From contig JAHBMJ010000278.1 in the NCBI GenBank assembly GCA_018398765.1, positions 41,111 through 51,366 on the forward strand: a stretch of DNA of 10,256 bases, read 5' to 3'. Every line of letters begins with the position of its first letter. The first letter of the stretch is position 1. The notes beneath the pieces were generated by a model. It ran no database searches, was not told the DNA's origin, and was given only the letters and a program-made list of their open reading frames with translations. A program made the translations under genes and the position numbers. Origin of the DNA: Chromera velia (taxonomy: Eukaryota > Sar > Chromeraceae). Below, in pieces: positions 1 to 7,107 of the stretch.

Positions 1-105
1 CACTGAAAGATTGAATACATGTATAGAAAATCTATGCAGTAAAGTATTTATTACTTTTGAGATGGTATATCGACAGACCAGATGCGATTAATGTGAGAAA
101 AGATT
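1..105. other. AT-rich left flank, no gene seen
   Basis: Flank of the first inverted-repeat structure. No open reading frame or conserved motif is visible. It ends in an A-rich stretch (AAAAGATT) next to the left arm. The right arm is followed by a similar A-rich stretch (AAAAAAGAT), but the two are not in register, so I do not call them a target-site duplication. Confidence 0.4.
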
Positions 106-202
106 AGGGATAGTTATCGTATCGATATCATATCGTATCGGTATCGGTATCGAAGTATCGACTATCGGTTCTTTCTCGAGCGGCCGAGTATCGGTTAGTA
201 TC
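106..202 (+). repeat. left TATCG array (inverted-repeat arm)
   Basis: Ten copies of TATCG occur between 114 and 202, several extended to GTATCGG. The spacing is irregular, so this is not a clean microsatellite. The first 19 bases are mirrored at 2847-2865. Confidence 0.7.
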
Positions 203-239
203 GGCCTGCTTAGAGCTTGTGAATATTTATGAAGGACTA

Positions 240-420
240 CTATGTGGCCAGGCGCGCGCCGGCGGGCCGGGCCTCGGTGTTCGAAGACCGGGTGCGGCCG
301 CAGGCCCAGTAACACGTCTTCCATCCCCAACCGGCTCCATACATGGATGAATGCGGAACCGGCTCCATGGAGCGTACACTGAATTCAGCCCCAGCGGCCG
401 GAACAGCACCTCAAGACAAG
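240..420. other. GC-rich island with a duplicated 12-mer
   Basis: This stretch is far richer in G and C than its surroundings and includes GCGCGCGC and GCGGCCGC strings. The 12-mer AACCGGCTCCAT occurs exactly at 329-340 and at 357-368. Reading frames exist on the minus strand, but none gives a recognisable product and their composition simply follows the base bias. It may be a captured fragment or a CpG-rich regulatory patch inside the surrounding repeat; neither can be decided here. Confidence 0.35.
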
Positions 421-426
421 ACTGCA

Positions 427-1672
427 TGCAATGTATGTTTACTGCATCCGATCTAACAGAGCTTCATCATTTCCATTTTCTGAACAAAACCGCTTCTGGA
501 CAATCAAAGCATCATAACAGCTAGAAGGGGAAAAAACAAGGTAAGGTGTGGGCATATTATAAATATCAGGCGGATAGAAATTTCGTCTCAGCATGCAGAG
601 CTATTTGATCCGTTGTTGACTTGTCAGAGTTGGCTCACTGGCCAACGTCCAAACAACTCAAGGACAGTAGTCTAAGAATCGTCTTTCCACAGTGTTGTCT
701 CTTCTTTTTATACTGTCTTGGAGCTTCAGGAATGACCGGATCGACCAGGATGTCAACATGAGCGAACTGAGATTCAGAAAGGTCAGTCATGAGTGAGGTC
801 ACTATTATTTGGTGACATCTATACTCTGTCATTGAAGCTTACCACTTTACCATTGATGTTTAACCACTGAGTATGCTTTTGATGACCTAATCTTTTATAA
901 AAGCTTGCCACTTGGCGACTCGCTGCTCGTTTTTCGACGTTGACCTAGCTTCTAGCAACGGTTCGGTCTTTACACCCTCTAAATCATAAAACACACACCA
1001 AGACTGTCTATCTGTTTGCTTGTAGGAACCTTTGTAATCCAACGTGTTTGTCTTGGTTTCCTTTATTGTTTTACTTGTGCAGAAGGAACTCCTAATACCG
1101 CAAGCAGTGTTGTTTTTGTTTTTTTGGAACTAGATCTGCCCTCCCTGGAATGACCGGTGATTTTGTTACTTGTGCTTGCTCCGCAGAGGAAAGAGAGGGC
1201 TTCCCTAAAGTCTAAAAAGCTAAAGATTGTCTTACTATAGATCTGTTCCACCTATTTGTTGCAGCTTTAAAATCTCAGTTGGCTGTTTTGCGTATTGGTT
1301 GATTTTTATGGAGATGCACATACATACAGATAAACATACAGACTGCTGTACACTATCAGACCTTTGACCTCAATTTTCTCTTCACTCCGCTTGCTGAGTA
1401 TCAACTACCACGTCGCTCAAGAGAGTCCAATCTAAGCTGCTTGCTGCGTAGCTTATTTTTTTTTTTTTTTGTGCTACAAATCTACATGGTTCCTTCGTAA
1501 GTGCAGAATAGCATGTGGGTATTTGCGTTTTACTATAAATTTTATACCCATTCACTTACATTTGGGTGATTTTGGCACACACATCAGAATAAAAACGAGT
1601 CTAACAGTTTGCGTCTGGCATAAAATAACCAGGAACGACGTGTTGATGAAGTCATTGTCAATCTGATGATGT
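427..1672. other. stretch without a recognisable gene
   Basis: Only short frames occur here, for example about 60 codons on the minus strand at 635-832 and 1063-1251. Neither resembles a family I know, and neither has convincing start context or splice signals. The sequence is moderately AT-rich with no long repeat. A palindrome containing TATAAAA lies at 892-903 but has no gene positioned to use it. Confidence 0.45.
1433..1470 (+). terminator. hairpin followed by T15
   Basis: TAAGCT (1433-1438) can pair with AGCTTA (1450-1455) across an 11-base loop, followed at once by 15 T residues (1456-1470). On the plus strand a T-run is an RNA polymerase III stop signal. No RNA gene is visible upstream, so this may only be a homopolymer from a retroposition scar. 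Low confidence as a functional terminator. Confidence 0.2.
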
Positions 1673-1848
1673 GTTGACTCTTTTAAAAGGGGAGGTTAGG
1701 GGGGCAAAGTACCCCCCTGTCACTATCAACTCCTTGAACTGAGGCTGCAGAAGTTAAGAATAGTCTTGAACTTTGTTGTAGAAGTTCGGAGTGTGCTTTC
1801 ACATAAGGGATACAGAACTTTGGAGGATGCTGTGGCTGAAGGCCGCAG

Positions 1849-1887
1849 AACGTCGATACGATGAAGTTGCCGCAGTGCGGCGACGTT
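1849..1887. repeat. nested perfect/near-perfect hairpins
   Basis: AACGTCG (1849-1855) is mirrored by CGACGTT (1881-1887). Inside it, GTTGCCGCA (1866-1874) pairs with TGCGGCGAC (1876-1884), leaving only one unpaired base and one G-T wobble. The two pairings overlap at 1881-1884 and so are alternatives. The patch is locally GC-rich within AT-rich sequence. Confidence 0.5.
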
Positions 1888-2246
1888 AACGTGCGAGACG
1901 CGCGTGGCCTGAGCCACCCGCGATCGACGCATGCATAAATACACTCTGCGTATATGTGTTCCGAGCCGTTCTGAACATCCGTACGCACGTGTACAAATTA
2001 TTGATTACAGTAGATCATACCAGGATCTTTGGATCTGGTGTGGCTTCATGACAGAGTCATTGTGCAAACTCTTTTGGAGTTTCCATTCATTTCAAAATCC
2101 GAAGAAGTTCTGTATTTAAGAGCTAGACCTCTTTTCTGACTACTTTAAATCCTTCTGCTTTCATCAGCTTATCTCCATTTTCAGTTCAGTTCTTTTTTTA
2201 AGTGCACACCCAAGATGGATAACGCTTCTTTCGAACAGGTGCCAGT

Positions 2247-2305
2247 GGTGTTGTATGGTGTTGTAAGGCATTGAAACCATCATCACGGCAGAGACCCACG
2301 GTCTC
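2247..2305 (+). repeat. 10-bp tandem duplication and short hairpin
   Basis: GGTGTTGTAT (2247-2256) is followed directly by GGTGTTGTAA (2257-2266). A little downstream, GAGACC (2291-2296) and GGTCTC (2300-2305) form a 6-bp hairpin with a 3-base loop. These look like minor slippage and palindrome features inside the inner element. Confidence 0.4.
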
Positions 2306-2811
2306 AACCAATTTAAGTCGATTTAGAAACGTCATTGAATATCATTTGCATTTTTGAGAATGAAGCTCTCGATAAGAGTGACGATGATATTTAAGTGAAA
2401 AAATGCATATAAAACATGCAAAGACCCACAAAGTATGGTTAGTGCACTATGGTATTGAACACTAGTAAAGATTGACTTAGTATAAAACGGCGTAGAACTT
2501 TGGAATAGACTTGAACTTTATAGCTGAAAAGTGCAGAAGTTAGGCTGAACTTGAATCTCCTAAAAAGTTTGAGTCGATAGTGATAGGGGGGTAGAGCAAA
2601 GCCCCCCTAATAGTTTAGCCTTCTGAACGTTTCAAAGCCCATTTTCTAAGTAAAGTTGACTCTTTAAAAACATGAAATTTTTATAAAAAGTTTTTAGTTT
2701 GACGAATGATACTGTTTGTACTACGTTTTAGCCTCGTACGCTAAAAATTTTATGTCAGTACGTATCAAAATTATCGACAATACCCATTTTTTTTGGAACG
2801 TTAAATTCTGA

Positions 2812-2865
2812 TCCGATACCAATACGATACCGATTCAATACCGATACGATACGATAACTATCCTT
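2812..2865 (-). repeat. right TATCG array (inverted-repeat arm)
   Basis: Read on the minus strand, this arm begins with AAGGATAGTTATCGTATCG and continues with TATCGG-like units. Five copies of CGATA are visible on the plus strand. It mirrors the array at 106-202. Confidence 0.65.
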
Positions 2866-3113
2866 AAAAAAGATGTTGATTGATAGAATTTCTCTATTAA
2901 GTAAATTTCATAAATAATGAAATATTTAAAATCTTTGTTTCTGAGCTTTTTTAAAGAAATATTTGTGCATGTTTCTAGTTATGTTTTTATTATCTTTTTA
3001 TCATCATCATTTCCATATCCTTTTTACTTGTTTCCCTTTTTTCATCTTTCAACTTTCTGTTTCTGCCTTTGCCTGTGCGTCTTTGATTACCTTTCCTAGC
3101 AGTGTTGCTTGTT
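2866..3113. other. T-rich spacer, no gene seen
   Basis: The plus strand is strongly T-rich and pyrimidine-rich. Short frames here encode only Phe/Leu/Ser-rich peptides produced by that bias. I see no conserved motif. Confidence 0.4.
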
Positions 3114-3212
3114 CCCTGAGGGGTAAGCTGAGGGGGGTGGCTCTTGACACCTCAGGGCAGTTCTGCATGGCTTAACTGGGGGAGAGAAGACTCTCGCTGA
3201 AACCAGTTCAGC
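3114..3212. other. cluster of overlapping hairpins, possible structured RNA or element end
   Basis: Several inverted repeats are packed into about 100 bases: CCCTGAGG (3114-3121) with CCTCAGGG (3150-3157); CAGTT (3158-3162) with AACTG (3174-3178); AACTGG (3174-3179) with CCAGTT (3203-3208), enclosing GAGAG (3182-3186) and CTCTC (3191-3195); and GCTGAA (3196-3201) with TTCAGC (3207-3212). Some pairings are mutually exclusive. I do not recognise an RNA family: no hammerhead core and no U-snRNA landmark is visible. It could be a folded non-coding RNA, a fold-back element end, or chance in GC-richer sequence. Confidence 0.3.
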
Positions 3213-3304
3213 AGTAGACCAGCACTATTGTACAAAACTCTGTGATTTGCCTTTTTAATTACTTTTAATACTAACCGGCTTAGCTATATTTTTTTAGAGT
3301 TTAG

Positions 3305-3312
3305 GATGAGTT
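3305..3312 (+). repeat. left target-site duplication (GATGAGTT)
   Basis: This 8-bp string lies immediately outside the left terminal inverted repeat. GATAAGTT lies immediately outside the right one at 7131-7138, so 7 of 8 bases match with one transition. Eight bp is the duplication length produced by hAT-superfamily transposases. Confidence 0.6.
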
Positions 3313-3335
3313 TACACTATACGGTTAGGAGTAAC
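3313..3335 (+). repeat. left terminal inverted repeat
   Basis: All 23 bases match the reverse complement of 7108-7130. Identity stops at the 24th base (T on the left, C on the right), which marks the inner limit. Confidence 0.8.
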
Positions 3336-3449
3336 TACTGGGGGTTTTGAGGGTTACACACCGTAGCCTTATTTACCATAAATTTGGTATTAAACCAACG
3401 ATTGGTAACTAGGGGGGTCCAAGGACCTTACCACTACCATGGTAATTGA
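3336..3449. promoter_or_regulatory. left subterminal motif region
   Basis: GGGTTAC, TTGGTAAC and ATGGTAAT strings recur after the GTAAC at the inner edge of the terminal repeat. Together with the right-end cluster they resemble transposase-binding subterminal repeats. Function is inferred from position and repetition only. Confidence 0.35.
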
Positions 3450-3471
3450 TAGCTAGCTAGGGGCTCCAGCA
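3440..3471 (+). repeat. motif unit copy A: TGGTAATTGA, palindrome, AGGGGCTCCAGCA
   Basis: TGGTAATTGA (3440-3449) is separated by a short segment from AGGGGCTCCAGCA (3459-3471). The same two blocks recur at 6410-6438. Here the link contains the palindrome TAGCTAGCTA; in the other copy it is the different palindrome GAGCGCTC. Confidence 0.6.
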
Positions 3472-3706
3472 TTCAACAAAAAAAAAACGTTTCAAAAGTT
3501 TTTTGACGCGAATTAACATGTACGATAAAATGATTCCATCAATATGTAAAAAAAAGGAACAAAGTTTCTCCGGTTTGAAGGAAGGACTGAAGATGGCAGC
3601 CGTGCCATAGTGTATGACAGTCCTGCATATATGTGTGGCCGAAGAGGAGGACTCCGAGCAGGAATACTAGATTTACCCACTAGTTTATCTAGCTTCAAAG
3701 AACGAT

Positions 3707-4021
3707 TGTAGGGCCTGTACGAGGCGCCGCCGCGAGGCTGGCGGGGCACTTATCTGCTTAACAGGCTGCTCGCATGGAGTATGGACGTAGAATCGATGAG
3801 CGCGTGCGTCTGTACACTGATCGATACTTGCAACGAAGCATGTGTTCTGTTTGAAGCCATTGAAAGGGTATGATGATGGACTTAGCAATATGACCATTGA
3901 TTGTCAAACCTTCTGTCTAGTGAACTCCCTCAAGACCAGTCTGTATGTTGAGCCTCTGCCATCTAGCCACCACACTGCTAAGAAGCCATTGTAATAGATT
4001 GAGCCCCGTACACCTTTAATA
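3707..4021 (+). repeat. 315-bp direct repeat, copy A
   Basis: Aligns without gaps to 6674-6988 at an offset of 2967 bases, with 20 differences (295/315 identical). All 20 are transitions. A minus-strand frame is partly shared between the copies, but at least eight of the differences change amino acids, which argues against a conserved protein. I read it as an internal module of the transposon family. Confidence 0.8.
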
Positions 4022-4410
4022 GATTGGTTAGCAGAGCTTCTGGTTACATGGGGAGGCAGTGTTTGTTGGCTTTCTGAAACTTTATTGTATTGACAAGAAG
4101 AGAAAATGGGCAGAGGTTTCTTACCACTGTGTACAAGGTCTGTACTGATCATAGTGCTGTGCCAGCTTGCCAGTGGAAAAGTCATTGAGGGAGAAGAGAT
4201 TCCGTCTCCTGTTTGTTGTTTGTTCTTTGTCGTCTGCTTTGGGTTCTTGCTGAAGATTTTTCTGAAGATGGAATCGGCGCCTGTGTCTTTCGTCCTCGCC
4301 ACCTGCTCGGGGGATGGGAATGGACTAGGGCGAGGAGAAGACCGGAAGAAGAATTTTTAAGGAGGGAGTGAGACGAAGACTGAAGGAACTGACGGTCGTT
4401 TCTGGCTGCG

Positions 4411-4845
4411 ATGGAGTACAAAGTGCTCATGCCCAACAAGTGCCCCGTTGATGAAAGAACTTATAGGAAGAGAAGTCTGGAGGGAAGACTTCAAGTTATT
4501 TTTCTTGTCGCTCTCTGTTTGCTTTTGTGTGGTGCCTCAGTGCATGGGGAATTCTCTGTGTGTACATGTAGTGACTGCAGGTGCAGTGATCTCCAAGTGG
4601 AGGCCCTGGGGGACGCTGGTGGCAGTGCGCACGGCAGAACCTTCTGCAAGGGGCTCTACTGCACTGTGCAGAGGGAAGAGGAAGACGGGGGATTGCTAGA
4701 TTCTGCGGGAAGCTCGGAGTGTATCCGGGATGGCTGTTTCGATGTTGGAGTTGAGGCTTGTGAGGAAGAAGAAAGAGCAACAAGAGGAGGTAGGTTCGCT
4801 GGCTGTGTCTCAAAAACTTTATGTCGCCTTCTAAATAAACAGTAG
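4411..4845 (+). CDS. hypothetical small Cys-rich protein with a hydrophobic segment (doubtful)
   Basis: An ATG-initiated frame of 144 codons ends in TAG, and AATAAA overlaps its last codons. Residues about 1-26 are hydrophilic and basic (KRSLEGR), followed by a hydrophobic stretch (VIFLVALCLLLCGASV) that could be a signal anchor or late signal peptide. A cluster CTCSDCRC and several further Cys residues follow, then an acidic patch with EEEERA. This would fit a secreted or type II membrane protein, but I recognise no family. It lies in the interior of a transposon in base-biased sequence, has no supporting neighbour, and a second frame of 83 codons overlaps it at 4448-4699. It may be fortuitous. 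Confidence 0.18.
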   Translation: MEYKVLMPNKCPVDERTYRKRSLEGRLQVIFLVALCLLLCGASVHGEFSVCTCSDCRCSDLQVEALGDAGGSAHGRTFCKGLYCTVQREEEDGGLLDSAGSSECIRDGCFDVGVEACEEEERATRGGRFAGCVSKTLCRLLNKQ

Positions 4846-5084
4846 TGCCATGGGGGCACGGCGACATACTCACAAGGCAGTGAATCTATGGGGATTGAGT
4901 TTTGGGAAATTTGTTTTAGGAGGAGGAAGGATGGGGTGTGAGAAGGAAGGAGACTGTGTCATACAGTGTTGAGGTGGTTGTGGCTTTGGGTGGTTCGTTC
5001 TCTTGCAGTGTCTCTCTGCATCCTGACTTTCTTATTTCTCCAGATAAGAAGATATCATGGGGATTCAGGTGGTTGAGATGAAGG

Positions 5085-5260
5085 GAGAGAAAAGAAAAAA
5101 AGAAAAGAATGAAGTGAAGGTTGGAGGTGAGAGAGGAGATTGCCATACGAGAAGAACACAGGAAGAAAGAACAATCATTGGAGAAGCAGAGAAGCAATTC
5201 TTGTGGGGAAATGAATGTGGGGATGAGGATGGTGATGATGGGTCTCGATTTGTCTTTGCT
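5085..5260. other. purine-rich strand tract
   Basis: The plus strand is dominated by A and G, with GAGAGAAAAG-type runs and few C or T bases. Such asymmetry can form triplex or slipped structures, and it creates the Lys/Glu/Arg-rich peptides seen in all plus-strand frames here. No repeat unit is regular enough to call a satellite. Confidence 0.45.
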
Positions 5261-6409
5261 TTCCCCTTTACACTCTGATTCCATTCCTTCTGTCCATCTT
5301 CATATTGCATTGGGGGTTGTATAAATTTTCCACTTCCCGAAAGTGTTCTGTCCTATCTGGGCCAGGGGGAGAAGAAAGAAGAAGTCGAGAGCTGTCGTCT
5401 GGGTGCACGTTAGGGATTATGCAAGTGCTTTGTTTTTCTGGCTGTCTCTGCCTATTGTCTTCACTTTCCCTCTGTGTGTCTGTCTATCTGGGTATTGGGG
5501 GGGAGAGTGAAAGGAAATGTAAGAAAGTAGATGAGTTCCAAAAGAGACGCACAGATGACAGAAACTGAAGAGAGAGTACACCTGAAGAGAGGAGCGTAGG
5601 TCTTCACGATCCTTATCACTCTGTGTCTGTTCTGTTCTTAAGTCAGAGACAGACGGAGTAGAAAGGAACGGAGTGTCCATGGAACTCTCGCTGTTTTGTT
5701 ACGGTTGCTGTACTACTCCCCTGAGTCGTTTGATTGAGTCCCACTCAAGGTTGAGTGTGACTGAGAGGTGTGTGCAGAGAGCAAGTTGTAGTCTCTCCTG
5801 TGTGCAGAGACTGAGTGAGAATAGAAGAACACGTGGGGCAGTACATGTAAGAAGAGAATGAAGAGCTGAGTGGGGAGAATAGCCAGCATCAGTACAAAAT
5901 AAGTGACCATGACACTAACGCAACGAACGAGAAGAGTGCAGATCAGAGAGAGTCACTGAGAGTGTGTTGATTCTGTTTAATCGCGTTCTCTAGTTCCATG
6001 ATGGTCTTGTTCAAAGAAAAGCGTACACCGTTTGTGGCTGCATTTGTACGTGTGTAGTCGCAGTGTTTCGGAAATTCCTGCAGAGTTCACCTAGCAGGTT
6101 GGACATATTCTGCAGAGCATCAAGCAAAACATCACCACCTCGTAGTAGGGGTAGCAGCAGACAGCGTTCAGAGAACGGAAGCGCGAACGAAGTGTGTCTG
6201 AAAGAGTATGGAGCTGCACATCAATAAGCAAGCTACGTATGAATTCGGCCTTGGCGCAGCGGGGGGTCCGAGGGGAGAAGACAAATTTTTTAAATGGAGA
6301 GGTGTAGAGAGGGTAGCATGTGCAGCATACTGAGTGTTTTGTAGGCTGGAGATGGGAGGCATTGCAGTCCTTTAGAACTGGAGGCCAGCATGTACCCTGA
6401 ACAGTCGAC

Positions 6410-6438
6410 TGGTAATTGAGCGCTCAGGGGCTCCAGCA
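6410..6438 (+). repeat. motif unit copy B: TGGTAATTGA, palindrome, AGGGGCTCCAGCA
   Basis: Second copy of the unit at 3440-3471. Its AGGGGCTCCAGCA block (6426-6438) lies exactly 2967 bases from copy A, the same offset as the 315-bp repeat. The 235 bases between the block and the repeat have equal length in both copies, yet I cannot align them by eye. Confidence 0.6.
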
Positions 6439-6579
6439 GATGGCGTAAGAGGGTGTACTGAGCCAAACACTTGCGTTTCGGAGGTCGACTGCAGATGTGT
6501 ATGCAGATTCAAGCCTATTGATTGGTGTTGTGTGGTCACTTGATTCCCGTTTTTATTAGCTCGTTTGCTTTAATTGAGA

Positions 6580-6680
6580 GCGGGCAGATGTAGGGTGAGA
6601 TGGTGAGAGACGGTGAGAGAAAAGAAAGGAAATGTGAGCCGAGCGTGGACGTTGGCCTTGGCAAGCGGGCAGATGTAGGG
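6580..6680 (+). repeat. 16-bp direct repeat and GGTGAGA triplication
   Basis: GCGGGCAGATGTAGGG occurs exactly at 6580-6595 and at 6665-6680, the second overlapping the start of the 315-bp module. Between them GGTGAGA occurs three times (6594-6600, 6602-6608, 6612-6618). This looks like local duplication at the module edge. Confidence 0.6.
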
Positions 6681-6988
6681 CTTGTACGAGGCGCCGCCGC
6701 GAGGCTGGCGGGGCACTTATCTGCTTGACAGGCTGTTTGCATGGAGTATGGGCGTGGGATTGATGAGCGCGTGCGTCTGTGTACTGATCGATACTTGCAG
6801 CAAAGCATGCGTTCTGTTTGAAGCCATTGAAAGGGTATGATGATAGACTTAGCAGTATGACCATTGATTGTCAAACCTTCTGTCTAGTGAACTCCCTCAA
6901 GACCAGTCTGTATGTTGAGTCTCTGTCATCTAGCCACCACATTGCTAAGAAGCCATTATAATAGATTAAGCCCCGTACACCTTTAATA
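6674..6988 (+). repeat. 315-bp direct repeat, copy B
   Basis: Gap-free match to 3707-4021. Unlike copy A, this one runs straight into the right subterminal region of the transposon, so it is likely to keep the family's original arrangement. At the 20 differing sites copy A has C or G at twelve and copy B has C or G at eight, so both copies have accumulated C-to-T or G-to-A type changes, if that is the direction. Confidence 0.8.
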
Positions 6989-7107
6989 ACGATTATCCTA
7001 GCAATTATTAGTGTTTTGGTTACTAAAACAATGGTAATCAATATAACTCTGCATGATTACCGTAACCACGATTCTGGTTACCGCGCGGCAGTTACCATCC
7101 TAATTTG
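6989..7107. promoter_or_regulatory. right subterminal motif region
   Basis: TTGGTTACT, ATGGTAATCA, GATTACCGTAACC, TGGTTACCG and AGTTACCAT lie within about 120 bases, and TTGGTTACTCC runs into the terminal repeat. The core is GGTTAC or its complement GTAACC. Repeated short motifs in both orientations at this position resemble transposase-binding sites. Confidence 0.4.

Larger units (their letters stand above)
1695..2611. mobile_element. candidate inner inverted-repeat element (about 0.9 kb)
   Basis: The left arm (1695-1732) contains TTAGGGGGGC, then CCCCCCTGTCACTATCAACTC. The reverse complement of the right arm (2571-2611) contains TTAGGGGGGC, then CCCCCCTATCACTATCGACTC, in the same order. 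Each arm is itself a GGGGGG...CCCCCC hairpin. Similarity continues inward in patches, such as GAATAGTCTTGAACTTT at 1757 against GAATAGACTTGAACTTT near 2502, the latter in direct orientation. No transposase is visible; reading frames in the interior are short. A fold-back or MITE-like element is the simplest reading. Exact ends and a target duplication are not defined. Confidence 0.4.
106..2865. mobile_element. candidate non-autonomous DNA element bounded by inverted TATCG arrays
   Basis: The left end reads AGGGATAGTTATCGTATCG. The reverse complement of the right end reads AAGGATAGTTATCGTATCG, an 18/19 match in inverted orientation. Both arms continue inward as degenerate TATCG/TATCGG repeats. 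Terminal inverted repeats backed by short repeated motifs, where transposases often bind, are typical of several cut-and-paste families. The span of about 2.76 kb has no recognisable transposase, so the element would depend on a partner elsewhere. No convincing target duplication is visible because both flanks are A-rich. It may instead be two unrelated copies of a dispersed repeat in opposite orientation. It encloses the inverted repeat at 1695-2611, which would make that insertion younger. Confidence 0.4.
4022..6409. other. central region of the element, no coherent gene
   Basis: This 2.4-kb stretch lies between the two shared modules. Its plus strand is purine-rich from about 4360 to 5910. 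It has many overlapping short frames on both strands and scattered splice-like strings, but joining the best ones (donor at 4790, acceptor ending at 5043) runs into stop codons in every frame. No hAT transposase signature is visible. It could be captured host DNA, a decayed transposase region or a later insertion. Confidence 0.4.

Noticed and set aside
174-302. CTCGAGCGGCCG and GCGGCCGC strings as cloning-vector or adaptor contamination.
   Set aside because: They lie within continuous repeat and GC-rich genomic-looking sequence with no other vector features.
892-903. CTTTTATAAAAG palindrome as a TATA box.
   Set aside because: No gene starts at a fitting distance on either strand; in AT-rich DNA this string is expected by chance.
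3114-3212. Hammerhead ribozyme (a GAAAC string occurs).
   Set aside because: The essential CTGATGA core and the required three-stem geometry are absent.
3362-3370. CCGTAGCC string resembling the first bases of the dinoflagellate spliced leader.
   Set aside because: Only eight bases match and the rest of the leader and a donor site do not follow; it also falls inside the transposon end.
3513-4302. Minus-strand frames across the 315-bp module (about 70-130 codons), partly shared with the second copy.
   Set aside because: Differences between copies change many amino acids and no family is recognisable, so the shared frame reflects recent DNA duplication, not protein conservation.
4790-5126. 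Possible intron (donor GTAGGT at 4790, acceptor ending at 5043) joining two Lys/Glu-rich frames.
   Set aside because: I checked all three phases: each meets an early stop or the downstream frame has a stop immediately upstream, so no coherent spliced product results.
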